From a bacterium (GTDB lineage Bacteria; Armatimonadota; UBA5829): DNA of 64,000 nt. Position numbers and translations under genes: made by a program. The notes under the pieces are model-generated. The model saw only the letters and a program-made list of their open reading frames with translations, was not told the DNA's origin and ran no database searches. The stretch is from NCBI GenBank assembly GCA_021372295.1, contig JAJFUS010000005.1:86759-150758 (forward strand), read 5' to 3'. This document shows positions 10,001 to 18,287 of the stretch, piece after piece; position 1 is the first letter of the stretch; the number at the start of each line of letters is the position of its first letter.

Positions 10001-10978
10001 ATGGTCACCAAGGGCAATGTCCTTGTTGTTGACGATGAGGTTAATCTGTGCCGCATTCTCGGGGCGAAGCTGGCGAAAAGCGGTTATAGTGTCGTGGCTG
10101 TGCATGATGGCTTGCAGGCAGTTGAGAAGGTTCGTGAGTCACACTTCGATATCGTTCTCCTGGATTTGATCCTGCCGAAGATGGACGGATTGACTGCCCT
10201 GGCCGAGATTCGCAGCACGCATAGTGCGTTGCCCGTAATAGTAATGACGGCATGTGAAAACGCTGAGGCGCTGGCTCAAGCCAGAACGTACGGCGTGCAG
10301 GCTTACGTCAACAAACCGTTCGATCTTGACAATCTGGTTTCGCTGGTCGCAGATACGTCAAAGGCTGAGTCGGCTTCGCGTGAAGCAAAGCTCCCAACCA
10401 CCACAGTTCTGTTCGGCAAGGGTCAGATCGTCACTCTCGACTTTCATAACGGCAACCACTCAAAAGTATACACCGGCCAGGTTTGCAACAAAGATGATCG
10501 TACGCTTTCCGTACTTCTGTCTTGTCAGAACGCCGATATACCGGCGCGTAGCAACGTCAGGTGCTCTCTGTCGGCGTGCGACGCGCATTATACTTTCACT
10601 ACACACGTGCTCAAAACGGTAAACGGTCCTGAGGCGGTAGTGGTCGTCGATAAGCCCGGAGTAATCTACCGGGCACAGCGTCGCGCTCATGCCAGGCGTC
10701 CCGTTCGCATCCCGATTCTTTATGCATCAGCGTCCGACGAGCACTTTGAGCCTAAAAACGGCGAGATCCGTGATTTGAGTCTAGGCGGCCTATCTATAGC
10801 GGTACCGGAAGAGCTGCTGCCGGGAGATATGCTCAGTGTGGAGTTTCATAACACGACACACAGCGTGAAAGCCAAAGCGCAGGTGCTGCATTCAAGGAAT
10901 AACGAAAGTTCTGAATATGTTCTGGGCTGCCGCTTCACCCAGGCAGACGAGTCTCTGCGCGAACTTCTGGATTGCTGA
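10001..10978 (+). CDS. Response regulator with YcgR-like and PilZ domains
   Basis: A 325-residue cytoplasmic regulator. Residues 5-120 are a receiver domain: acidic pocket VDDE, phospho-acceptor Asp in DIVLLDLILPKMDG, conserved Thr in VIVMTA and Lys in YVNKPF. Residues about 138-225 resemble the YcgR N-terminal (flagellar brake) domain, and 226-325 a PilZ domain with both c-di-GMP motifs: RRAHARRPVRIP (RxxxR) and IRDLSLGG ([D/N]xSxxG). It should therefore couple phosphorylation by an unknown histidine kinase to c-di-GMP. GGAGG lies 8 bases before the ATG. A sigma-54-like promoter lies upstream. The NAGPA-like gene just upstream suggests control of surface polysaccharide or motility. Confidence 0.92.
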   Translation: MVTKGNVLVVDDEVNLCRILGAKLAKSGYSVVAVHDGLQAVEKVRESHFDIVLLDLILPKMDGLTALAEIRSTHSALPVIVMTACENAEALAQARTYGVQAYVNKPFDLDNLVSLVADTSKAESASREAKLPTTTVLFGKGQIVTLDFHNGNHSKVYTGQVCNKDDRTLSVLLSCQNADIPARSNVRCSLSACDAHYTFTTHVLKTVNGPEAVVVVDKPGVIYRAQRRAHARRPVRIPILYASASDEHFEPKNGEIRDLSLGGLSIAVPEELLPGDMLSVEFHNTTHSVKAKAQVLHSRNNESSEYVLGCRFTQADESLRELLDC

Positions 10979-11012
10979 ACCCCTCAAGCAAACACCCTTT
11001 ATCTAGGCGCCG

Positions 11013-13424
11013 CTAATCCGCGGGTATTGATGTCCAGTCGTCTTGTGAGTCAGTGATCAGCGTGTATATGGAGTATTCGTCATCGGAGCCTGGAATGCTG
11101 TCGGGATCTATAGCCTCTATTGAGAGAACGCCTGTGGCCGCCAGGTAATCGCCGGTTTTCACGTCATTGTTCCCAACAAGATATACCCTGGTGCCGTGAA
11201 TCGTGCTTTCGGAGTAATCCAGAAGCCTGGAACCATCATCTATATAGGCAACCGTGAACCCCGTGTTGCCATCATAGTAGCCATTGGTGACATTGCCCCA
11301 CAACCGGACACGCGAGCCGACATTGCATACAGAAGACGAGGCGTAAAGCGCGGGTTGATTGTGGGCACTACCGCCGATCCGGCATTGTGGCATTCCAAAC
11401 GGCGATGGCAGCGCAAATGGCCCTTGCGTGACTGTCCAGTCGTATGCATTGACCACAGCCTCTTTGCCGACTGGCATAAGTATGCCTTTAAGTGTTACCC
11501 TATCGCCGACATCCGGCTGATCGTATCCTAACTCACCGAAAATGACCGCAATACCCGCAGGCGAGCCGGAACGTTGAACATAAGCCTTGTTGTAGCTCAT
11601 CCCCTCGTAAGTCAGCGTCTGACCCGCAAGAGTGACGATCACATCCTCAAGCTGGGCTCCAGTGCATCTTTCCTGCTGCTTCAGAGCGCCAACCTCGATT
11701 GCCGCCGGTGAGCCGAATGTAACGTCATCCATGGCGACTATATGTGTCAATATTGGATAATATTGCCTTATATCCAGAAAGACAGTCACCATTCCGGTGG
11801 AACCGGCCGTCGTTGTCACTCCGCCAGGATACCACTTATTATCCTCGGTTGGCGAAAAACCTTTCCACCACACGATACTGCTGCTTGATGGGTCTGTTCC
11901 ACCGTTCGGATCGATCCCCAGGCGCGCGCGCGTGTCGTAATATCCCCCACCCACGCTCACCGTGGCAAAACGTGCGCACAGTGAACATATCTGGCCCGCC
12001 GGCCAGTATATCCTCTGGAATACTCCGCCGTCCTTGTATGCAATACTCGCAGATGCGCCGATGAAGTACGATCCGTCATAAGCCTTTATTCCCGCGCTTG
12101 ACCAACTATCCGTACCGCTCGACGGGTACGGCCCCAACAGGCCGTCAATCGCGGAGCATCCGCTCAGCGATGAAGTGTACTGCACCCACGGATAAAGGTC
12201 GGTGGCGGAAGACTCGAAACTGCCGTTTTCGAGCGATGATTTTGGAACCGGCAGCGTAGTGAATTGATAATCGCCGGAAGACCGGGTGCTACAATTCGGC
12301 GCGCCGGACCAAACTCGGTAACCATAAGTCTCCACCTCATCAAGCCCGGACAAAGTCACTGAGTGGGCAGTGGTCAGAGTGTCGTCCACAGCCGTAGATG
12401 TCGACGCGCCGCTGGAGGTCTTCCAATACTCTACATAAGAAGTCGCCTCAATGTCAGTTGTCCACTCGACAACTACATTGAGACCCTGGGTAGAAGCGGA
12501 GACGTTCGAAAATTGGATAGGCAGTGTGAAGTATTTGGTGCTGGAAGATACGTCATAGGTGTCGTCCGCACTGCTTGTAACCTGAAACATATACTTCTTG
12601 CCGGGAATAAGGTTTTCCAGCCGCACGCTGTGATTTGTAGTAAGCGCGCTATCCGAAACTGTTTGATCGAGCGTGCCGCCGTAGATCCCGTAAGCAACTT
12701 GCGAATTCGAGGATATGCTCGTCGTCCAACTAATAAGGGCTGTGGAATCGACTTGAGCAGGATCGCCGGGAACCGTCGCTGTGATGTTTGATATGGTATT
12801 ATATGAGCACCACTGCACGTTATCCCACAGGGTAGTCGTGAGGGTATCACCGCTGGTCTGATAACCCCGAATGAAGAGAGTGTACGTCCCTGAACCGTAA
12901 ATACTGAGGGTAGCCGTCTGCCACGGCTCATAATCCCCCCAAGGCAACTCGACCCAGCTACTCACGTTGGAAGCATTACTGGTGGCATATCCCACCAGAC
13001 CAACATAAACTCTGCTGCCGTTGTCGTGTTCGTAATATCCATATTCACCGGCAGCCATTGAGTATGCGCGCCCGCTTATGATAATGTCCGCCGCGCCACC
13101 CGCCCATGTAAATGACTGAAAGATGCCGCCGTTACGTGCAGGCTCGCTGGGGGCACCAGCCGATTGCAGCCCGCAGACGTTAACACCGTCGGGAACAGTA
13201 GTATTGGAGAGTATATTGAACGTGCACGACTCACCGACGCATCCGACAACCGGCAACGCGCCATCGCCGCCCGCAACAATATAGGAATACGTGCTCCAGC
13301 CATCCAAACCACAAACGCCCAGCTCAAAACTCGGGTTGATTATTGGACTACCCACGCAGACAACGGACACGAATATGACGAACACAAGGGCCAGATATAA
13401 CGGAAATACCCTCACTTTAGTCAT
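11013..13424 (-). CDS. Large secreted multidomain protein with fibronectin III-like domains
   Basis: An 803-residue exported protein (signal peptide 1-25). Seen in order: a carbohydrate-binding-like jelly-roll starting NPSFELGVCGLDGW (about 30-205); two fibronectin III/purple-acid-phosphatase-N-like domains (215-300 and 303-390; ISWTTSISSNSQVAYG and VEWTTDIEATSYVEY, each followed by a TTxHSVxL segment); a second jelly-roll starting ENGSFESSATDLYPW; and a C-terminal ~210-residue region with OB-fold-like repeats (VGDRVTLKGIL; SRVRLWGNV..YIDDGSRL). No PEP-CTERM or LPXTG tail. The last domain resembles the product of the next gene upstream (13525-13953). Role: extracellular binding or adhesion, inferred. 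Confidence 0.7.
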   Translation of the reverse strand: MTKVRVFPLYLALVFVIFVSVVCVGSPIINPSFELGVCGLDGWSTYSYIVAGGDGALPVVGCVGESCTFNILSNTTVPDGVNVCGLQSAGAPSEPARNGGIFQSFTWAGGAADIIISGRAYSMAAGEYGYYEHDNGSRVYVGLVGYATSNASNVSSWVELPWGDYEPWQTATLSIYGSGTYTLFIRGYQTSGDTLTTTLWDNVQWCSYNTISNITATVPGDPAQVDSTALISWTTSISSNSQVAYGIYGGTLDQTVSDSALTTNHSVRLENLIPGKKYMFQVTSSADDTYDVSSSTKYFTLPIQFSNVSASTQGLNVVVEWTTDIEATSYVEYWKTSSGASTSTAVDDTLTTAHSVTLSGLDEVETYGYRVWSGAPNCSTRSSGDYQFTTLPVPKSSLENGSFESSATDLYPWVQYTSSLSGCSAIDGLLGPYPSSGTDSWSSAGIKAYDGSYFIGASASIAYKDGGVFQRIYWPAGQICSLCARFATVSVGGGYYDTRARLGIDPNGGTDPSSSSIVWWKGFSPTEDNKWYPGGVTTTAGSTGMVTVFLDIRQYYPILTHIVAMDDVTFGSPAAIEVGALKQQERCTGAQLEDVIVTLAGQTLTYEGMSYNKAYVQRSGSPAGIAVIFGELGYDQPDVGDRVTLKGILMPVGKEAVVNAYDWTVTQGPFALPSPFGMPQCRIGGSAHNQPALYASSSVCNVGSRVRLWGNVTNGYYDGNTGFTVAYIDDGSRLLDYSESTIHGTRVYLVGNNDVKTGDYLAATGVLSIEAIDPDSIPGSDDEYSIYTLITDSQDDWTSIPAD

Positions 13425-13470
13425 AGTCGCACGCGAGCCTCCCCGAATTAAGATGGCGGGTACAAGTATA

Positions 13471-13514
13471 GGTTACAGTTGACGGCAACTTCGCACCCAC
13501 GTCATACTGTAACC
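13471..13514. repeat. 9-bp inverted repeat in intergenic gap
   Basis: GGTTACAGT (13471-13479) and ACTGTAACC (13506-13514) are perfect inverted copies 26 bases apart, between two minus-strand genes. It could be an operator for the downstream gene or a weak terminator; there is no T-run. Confidence 0.4.
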
Positions 13515-13524
13515 CATAGCTTAA

Positions 13525-13953
13525 TTAGAAAATATCGATGTCCGACTGCTGTCTGGGTCTCAGGTTGGGTCTAATTACGCTGTTGATCGCAACCGTGCTG
13601 GAGATACATACAACCGTAACATGGTCGCCCACAGACGGGGGGGTGATGGTGTTGCCGGATGCGAGGCTGCCATAACTGACGCGCACGCCCGTATAACCCG
13701 ATCCATCACTGAGATTAGAACCGTCGTTGATGTAGAAGAGGCTATTGGTGGTATCCACCGCGGTCACTTCGCCCCACACCTTGATCAGCAGACCGATATT
13801 GTTTAGCCCTGCTCCATCTTCCACACCAAGAGTGTAACTGTTGAGAGCGCCGCCTCCGATAGCTCGATTGTTCATAGCCAGAGGCTGGATCTCAGTAGCG
13901 CCTACGCACACGGCCAACGCGAAAACCAAACATATAGATATAATCAGCTTCAT
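13525..13953 (-). CDS. Small secreted OB-fold-like protein
   Basis: With the start at 13953 (AGAGGTGA upstream) the product has 142 residues: a signal peptide (MKLIISICLVFALAVCVGA) followed by a short beta-rich domain. LIKVWGEVTAVDTTNSLFYI and NDGSNLSDGSGYTGVRV closely resemble the C-terminal OB-like repeat of the large protein encoded next (11013-13424), so the two are likely partners or paralogous modules. The enzymatic role, if any, is unknown. Confidence 0.65.
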   Translation of the reverse strand: MKLIISICLVFALAVCVGATEIQPLAMNNRAIGGGALNSYTLGVEDGAGLNNIGLLIKVWGEVTAVDTTNSLFYINDGSNLSDGSGYTGVRVSYGSLASGNTITPPSVGDHVTVVCISSTVAINSVIRPNLRPRQQSDIDIF

Positions 13954-14065
13954 ATAGTCACCTCTACTTATTTTATACCCTAAAAACAGCTGTTTGACAA
14001 GTGCGGCAGGCAAGTTTTCTCTTATATGATCTACCCCATAACCCACGCCGCTAAACGCATGGGGT

Positions 14066-14118
14066 GAAAAAACGAAACAAGGGGTGGCTGCTGGGAGCAT
14101 TCTCCTTGCAGCCACCCC
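14066..14118 (-). terminator. Terminator of the tandem-domain secreted protein gene
   Basis: Perfect 11-bp stem GGGGTGGCTGC (14081-14091) with GCAGCCACCCC (14108-14118), followed on the minus strand by a T-rich stretch (14066-14080 is A-rich on the plus strand). Confidence 0.75.
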
Positions 14119-14193
14119 CTATGGGGGAGAAACCCCCTTGAATTCATAGTGGCCGGATTTTTAGTTTACTTACTTAGTTGCCTCTGTCCAATA

Positions 14194-14895
14194 TTACTGA
14201 ACGTCAGCCGGAATTATCAGAGCTAGGTTGTCACGATTAGTATAAACCCAATAGCCCTTGCCAGCGCGCAGATAGTAATCGTCGCAATAGAAATACCCAG
14301 CGTTATACATTGTCTGCGTGTTACCATCATAGTAGGAGAATTGACCACTGATCCATCCAGCAGCCTCCGCCTCTTCAATGGTCTTCATATCGACCCCGTC
14401 GGTTACCTTCAAATAATCGCCAACACCACTGTACTCGTCTGAACCAAACGGAACGTCATGGTTAAACGGGTTTCCAATCAGATTCCATCCTCCAGCGTCA
14501 ACTCCATCAGTCTGATCGCCCGGCAGAGAAATCCACATGTCAGTTTTGACATTATTGGCATCCGGAACACCATCTGCAACTCCATCAAAGCTTACAGAAT
14601 ATGCGGTATCACACCAGAGCCAGTAACCATCGCCAAGCAAAACGCCCCCAAAAGCGGACGTGTTGTAAGGATCGTAGCCAACCATAGTCGCAGTCGCACC
14701 ATCAAAGCGACTTAAACTGGAAGAATAATAATCCAGTCCAACCTGATCAAACACAGACAGCGGATCAGAATTGAGCGGCACTACAGGTGCAGCCACCAGG
14801 TTAAACCCGGAGTAAACATCATAGGCCCCCACCTCAGCGAAAGCACTACAGGACGCCAACACGACGATTGCAAGCACTAAACCTAATGTTTTCAT
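14194..14895 (-). CDS. Secreted protein with two GWNL/GYW repeats
   Basis: A 233-residue exported protein; the start at 14895 is set by a strong AAAGGAGGTG site, and the longer open frame upstream is rejected. After the signal peptide there are two copies of the same module: GFNLVAAPVVPLNSDP ... GDGYWLW (about 28-108) and GWNLIGNPFNHDVPFG ... GKGYWVYT (about 143-226). This module recurs in secreted and surface-layer proteins of many bacteria; its function is not known to me. The product is unusually rich in Tyr, Gly and Asp. No cell-sorting tail is visible. Confidence 0.65.
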   Translation of the reverse strand: MKTLGLVLAIVVLASCSAFAEVGAYDVYSGFNLVAAPVVPLNSDPLSVFDQVGLDYYSSSLSRFDGATATMVGYDPYNTSAFGGVLLGDGYWLWCDTAYSVSFDGVADGVPDANNVKTDMWISLPGDQTDGVDAGGWNLIGNPFNHDVPFGSDEYSGVGDYLKVTDGVDMKTIEEAEAAGWISGQFSYYDGNTQTMYNAGYFYCDDYYLRAGKGYWVYTNRDNLALIIPADVQ

Positions 14896-15008
14896 CTTTT
14901 CACCTCCTTTCAATACTTTGAGATTCGATTTAAGTGTAAACATAACTATCCACCTCCCCCTTTCAGATGATTGAGTTGAGTCAATCCTATTGATATCCCC
15001 TCGCCTGT

Positions 15009-15036
15009 AATATAACAGCCGACAGGAGACTGTCAA
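15009..15036 (-). promoter_or_regulatory. Strong sigma-70-type promoter for the secreted GWNL/GYW protein
   Basis: On the minus strand, TTGACA (15036-15031), 16-base spacer, TATATT (15014-15009), about 110 bases upstream of the 14895 start. Confidence 0.65.
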
Positions 15037-15194
15037 CCTGACAATATACTGCATCAGAATAAGTGCAAGTCTTTATAAACTATTTCCCCTGTAGGTTTGG
15101 ATAAAAACCCTGCGAAAACAGTTTCTTTTGTTTTGCCCTGCTCTTTTGAGCCAACAGCGGCTTGATACCTGCCATAAACTTGTTTTTTCAGTCT

Positions 15195-15257
15195 ATCACA
15201 CCGAACCCATTCATGGCCCGGCCTAGATGCTAAATCAAGTTCGGCATGACGGAAACA
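15195..15257. repeat. REP-like intergenic repeat fragment
   Basis: The segment containing CCGTCATGCCGAACTTGATT (minus strand) followed by AGCATCTAGGCC resembles REP-type intergenic sequences common in many bacterial genomes, recognisable by their HAELD(L/S)ASR translation. The 68-codon open frame that covers it is considered spurious. Confidence 0.4.
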
Positions 15258-15301
15258 CATCTACTGCAATTTCAATACTCCCTCACATTTGGAGGGAAGG
15301 A

Positions 15302-15326
15302 GCCGCCGGTCGATAAAACCGGCGGC
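15302..15326 (-). terminator. Stem-loop downstream of PEP-CTERM gene
   Basis: Perfect 9-bp stem GCCGCCGGT / ACCGGCGGC with a 7-base loop, 37 bases past the stop of the PEP-CTERM gene. There is no clean T-run, so termination is probable rather than certain. Confidence 0.5.
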
Positions 15327-15362
15327 AATAATATTGGTGCACCAAGAATATTCTTGGCTAGT

Positions 15363-15926
15363 TTACTTTCTGCGTCGAATGCCGAAGCCCACGAGGCCAA
15401 CAAGACCACTAAGCATAGCAACCATGCTGCCCGGCTCAGGCACTACCTGTGCAAATGTAAGAGCAATCGGATCACCAGTATATGTAAGTACTTTACTAAT
15501 TACCGGTGTAGCCTGCGCACTGGTTGCAGAAAAGAACTTGCCGCTATAGAGAACCGTCGAACCCTGCTTGAGTGCCCAATTTGAATCAGTAGCAATTGTC
15601 CCCAGATTAGGAGACCATAACTTGAGCAGGATATTACCCTTGGTCCAGCTTGATCCAGCCTTAACGACGAGGTTCCAAGAAGTGGCACCTACAACTGTAT
15701 GAACCTTGAGCCTCTCGGCACCAGTAACGGTGGAGTAGACTTCACTGTTCACACCCGGGTTTACATCAAGCGGATTTGCCTTTGCAGTTCCTGTATCACT
15801 CAGTGTAATTGTGGGCAAACCACCCAAACCATCCGTGGCAGACCCCGTAACAGCCTGCAGGACGTAAGCATTGGCAGCACCACATGCCATCATCAAAACG
15901 ATACCCAAAACGATAACTTTCTTCAT
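15363..15926 (-). CDS. PEP-CTERM sorting domain protein
   Basis: A 187-residue exported protein. The start at 15926 follows GGAGGTGA at 5 bases; the frame upstream is not used. Signal peptide MKKVIVLGIVLMMACGAANA; a beta-rich Thr/Ser/Gly-rich body; then a C-terminal VPEPGS motif, a hydrophobic helix (MVAMLSGLVGLVGFG) and a basic end IRRRK. This is the PEP-CTERM tripartite signal recognised by exosortase (Haft and colleagues), which cuts the tail and probably hands the protein to the exopolysaccharide layer. Neither exosortase nor EPS genes lie in the window. A perfect sigma-54 promoter lies 135 bases upstream. Confidence 0.88.
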   Translation of the reverse strand: MKKVIVLGIVLMMACGAANAYVLQAVTGSATDGLGGLPTITLSDTGTAKANPLDVNPGVNSEVYSTVTGAERLKVHTVVGATSWNLVVKAGSSWTKGNILLKLWSPNLGTIATDSNWALKQGSTVLYSGKFFSATSAQATPVISKVLTYTGDPIALTFAQVVPEPGSMVAMLSGLVGLVGFGIRRRK

Positions 15927-16060
15927 TGTTTCACCTCCTCCTCTCACAATAGAAGATACAATTGAATATTCGCGAATGTCGCGTTTCCCTATGCTCTGCA
16001 ACTGATTTCCCCCTTTCTAGCTCATCTGGCTCTGCAGAATTCTCACTCACTTGCTTATTG

Positions 16061-16077
16061 TGCAAATTTCGTGCCAA
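16061..16077 (-). promoter_or_regulatory. Sigma-54 promoter of PEP-CTERM gene
   Basis: On the minus strand TTGGCACGAAATTTGCA matches the sigma-54 consensus TTGGCACG-N4-TTGCA exactly. The expected transcript leader is about 120 bases. Sigma-54 control of PEP-CTERM genes through the PrsK/PrsR pair is established in other bacteria. Confidence 0.85.
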
Positions 16078-16094
16078 TTCCACAAACTCAGCGG

Positions 16095-16285
16095 TGCACC
16101 TTTGGGGAAATTAGAGCACAAGCCTTAAAACCAGTAATGTTGACGAGCGCTTACGCCTCCAAAGCGTTTGTCACTAGGCTTGGGGTTTCCGGACACCGCG
16201 TGGCCTACGGGCGGAAATCCTTCCTTTCACCACCGCCGCGGCTTCTTCTAATGAGAAGCTCGAAACTCGGCCGGTTGGAACGATA
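16095..16285 (-). other. Structured GC-rich segment, candidate upstream activating region or RNA
   Basis: On the minus strand this stretch holds several short helices: CTTCT/AGAAG around a CATT loop (about 16240-16255), a GGCG..GAAA / TTTC..CGCC helix (about 16210-16238), TAGGC/GCCTA (about 16175-16205) and CGCTT/AAGCG (about 16150-16168). It lies upstream of the sigma-54 promoter, so it is not part of that promoter's leader unless another promoter exists. It may be an enhancer-binding region or a separate small RNA. I could not match it to a known riboswitch. Confidence 0.3.
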
Positions 16286-16479
16286 GTAGTATTGGAATTG
16301 TAGCATCCGATCTGCGAGTTGTCAAGAACTCTTTACTAAATCAGGTAATATTACCTATATAGAAAATAAACCGGACTCGCTGCTACCTCCCACCTAAGTG
16401 TAATGTATCACGGCTTTGATGAGCTGTCAATGGGTATTTTCAGTATATAGAACAGAAAAGAAAGCCCACTAACCGTATA

Positions 16480-16508
16480 TTGACAGCGCAGCTTGTGCGA
16501 TGTACACT
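16480..16508 (+). promoter_or_regulatory. Sigma-70-type promoter of the 16596 gene
   Basis: TTGACA (16480-16485), 17-base spacer, TACACT (16503-16508); about 80 bases before the TTG start at 16596. Confidence 0.65.
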
Positions 16509-16595
16509 TTGTTTAAGTCTTTGCATCTTTTTGGTTCCGACCGCGCCTGGTTATGGCATTCATGTAATACAAAGCACTGGAAAGGAACATAAGAA

Positions 16596-17711
16596 TTGAG
16601 CCACAGAAACAGGCACATTCACAGGCTGGTGAGAGAGCCCAGGCTCGAAGGCGTTGCTCCGCCTCAGATGCTCCGCGACGATTTCGCCGCGCTCGACGCA
16701 AAGACCGTGCTGCGCTGCTCTTATGATGTCGAGCAGCTGGTGCTCCTGCAGTCGATAGAAGGCCACGCCCACATGGGTCACGGCCTGTTTTACGGCAAGA
16801 CTTTCCCCAACACATCGATGGACGACATCGTCCGCTCGCTCAGGCTCGACCCCATAATGGTCAAGGAGGAGCGCCAGGAGCTCATTGACGAGGTAAGCGA
16901 GTTTGCGGAGCGAATCGTGGCCGGAGAAAACTTGAAATCGGCGTGCAACTCGGAAGGAGAGCCGCTCATACGATGCGGCGCGCTTCGTAATATCGAGATC
17001 GACCCCTGCGGCGCTCTGCAAGGCTTGTACCTGGGCGGGCTGCGGGACGAAGCCCAGATCAGGAACCTCGCCAACCGGCGCTACGGCGTGCAGATGGGCT
17101 ATGGCAAGTGTTTCCTGGTCGATCAGGTCGTGCTGAAGCGCCTTGGGATGAACGGCTTCGACCTGGCCAGGGGAGCACACGAGGACGAAGTCGATGAGTT
17201 CGAACGCGCGGGGCTTTTTGCCGAGAATGGCGATCCACAAATATCGTATATGTATGTGCGCTACAAAGCCGGCCCCGGGGCATCGGACGACGCCGCGGTG
17301 GTTATGGCCGGAAAGATGTTCGGCTTGTCGGCCGCCGTGGGATGTTTCCTGGCGGACGCGGTGGACACTCTGGAAAAATACGTGCCCGAGTACTCCGACC
17401 AGGACTACAGCATCGCCGATTATATCGAGCACAACTACGACAAACTGGCCGTCACTAAAGACGACGCCGTAGATCTCGCCTATCTGTGCGCCATCCCGCA
17501 CGAGATGCAGGGCAAAATCCCCGACAGCTCGCTGAGGCACATGCTTCAGATCGACCGCAAGCACGACCAGTGCGCGCTGGAAAGCCATCTGGCGTTCGTT
17601 GCGGGAAATCCGCGTTCAAATATGGAACTCGACCACGGCGAATGCACCAACACAGAGTTTTATCAGTACATAGATCAGCGCCTGAGCAGTTTTCGTGAAA
17701 ACGGAATCTGA
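16596..17711 (+). CDS. Conserved-looking cytoplasmic protein, unknown function
   Basis: I do not recognise the family. The 371-residue product has no signal peptide or membrane segment and is rich in charged residues, with a regular mix of helices. Noticeable segments: GHAHMGHGLFYGKTFP near residue 55-70, MGYGKCFLVDQVVLKRLGMNG, AGPGASDDAAVVMAGKMFGLSAAVGCFLADAVDTLEKYVPEY, and a His/Asp-rich C-terminus (HMLQIDRKHDQC). The TTG start at 16596 is supported by AAAGGA upstream and a strong promoter; no nearer ATG has a good site. It is probably cotranscribed with the lipoprotein gene 32 bases downstream. Confidence 0.6.
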   Translation: MSHRNRHIHRLVREPRLEGVAPPQMLRDDFAALDAKTVLRCSYDVEQLVLLQSIEGHAHMGHGLFYGKTFPNTSMDDIVRSLRLDPIMVKEERQELIDEVSEFAERIVAGENLKSACNSEGEPLIRCGALRNIEIDPCGALQGLYLGGLRDEAQIRNLANRRYGVQMGYGKCFLVDQVVLKRLGMNGFDLARGAHEDEVDEFERAGLFAENGDPQISYMYVRYKAGPGASDDAAVVMAGKMFGLSAAVGCFLADAVDTLEKYVPEYSDQDYSIADYIEHNYDKLAVTKDDAVDLAYLCAIPHEMQGKIPDSSLRHMLQIDRKHDQCALESHLAFVAGNPRSNMELDHGECTNTEFYQYIDQRLSSFRENGI

Positions 17712-17743
17712 CACGGCAACCCGACGGGAGGAAGAACAAAAAA

Positions 17744-18214
17744 ATGCGAATGCTTTACATTTTGTTGATCGCTTTGATCGCACCGGTTTTAGTAGGCTGT
17801 GGTGGAGGGGGCGGCGGAAGCAGTGATAATGACGAAGCTACGGTCGCTCTGACGGTTCCCACCGGAACAACCATTACAGATGGAAGTGGAAACGAGTTAT
17901 CGGAGGCGCCGACGGTAACAATAAAGTCCGCCGACAGTTTCACACCGTCGATGGAGAGTGACTCGTTTGTGGCCGCGGCTACATGCGAACCGGCGGGCGC
18001 GGTTTTCAGCAATGCCGTAACCCTGACATTCCATCTGGCTGCCGCGGTCGAATCCGGCGCGAGTCTGGCTCTGTTTCAATCGAATGCAAGCAACAGTTGG
18101 AACGAAGTGTCCGATTATACTCTCAATGTGTCAGCTGACAGGTTGACACTGACCGTAGAAGTCTCCAGTTTCAGTGCATATGAGGATTATGTAATCCTGG
18201 TGGTACCCACCTAA
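17744..18214 (+). CDS. Small lipoprotein
   Basis: A 156-residue lipoprotein: the N-terminal hydrophobic stretch ends in the lipobox LVGC followed by a run of six Gly, so the mature protein is anchored by the Cys and extended by a flexible Gly/Ser linker. The body is a beta-rich Thr/Ser/Val domain; its C-terminal part (VEVSSFSAYEDYVILVV) resembles ZU5-like or similar Ig-fold domains seen in bacterial lipoproteins. It shares a transcription unit with the unknown protein upstream and ends at a strong bidirectional terminator. Confidence 0.75.
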   Translation: MRMLYILLIALIAPVLVGCGGGGGGSSDNDEATVALTVPTGTTITDGSGNELSEAPTVTIKSADSFTPSMESDSFVAAATCEPAGAVFSNAVTLTFHLAAAVESGASLALFQSNASNSWNEVSDYTLNVSADRLTLTVEVSSFSAYEDYVILVVPT

Positions 18215-18225
18215 AGGTGAAGAAC

Positions 18226-18263
18226 AAAAAAGCGCCCGCACTTGAAAGTGCGGGCGCTTTTTT
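18226..18263. terminator. Bidirectional terminator
   Basis: An 18-bp perfect inverted repeat: an A6 run, GCGCCCGCACTT, GA at the centre, AAGTGCGGGCGC and a T6 run. It serves both convergent genes (lipoprotein on plus, PEP-CTERM on minus). Confidence 0.95.
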
Positions 18264-18287
18264 GTATATTGTGTCCAGTCCGGTAGA

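Noticed and set aside
15054..15260. 68-codon minus-strand ORF containing HAELDLASR
   Set aside because: It is the translation of a REP-like intergenic repeat; no ribosome site and no start context.
16071..16286. 71-codon plus-strand ORF in the gap between PEP-CTERM and 16596 genes
   Set aside because: No ribosome site, odd composition, and it coincides with the sigma-54 promoter and structured segment on the other strand.
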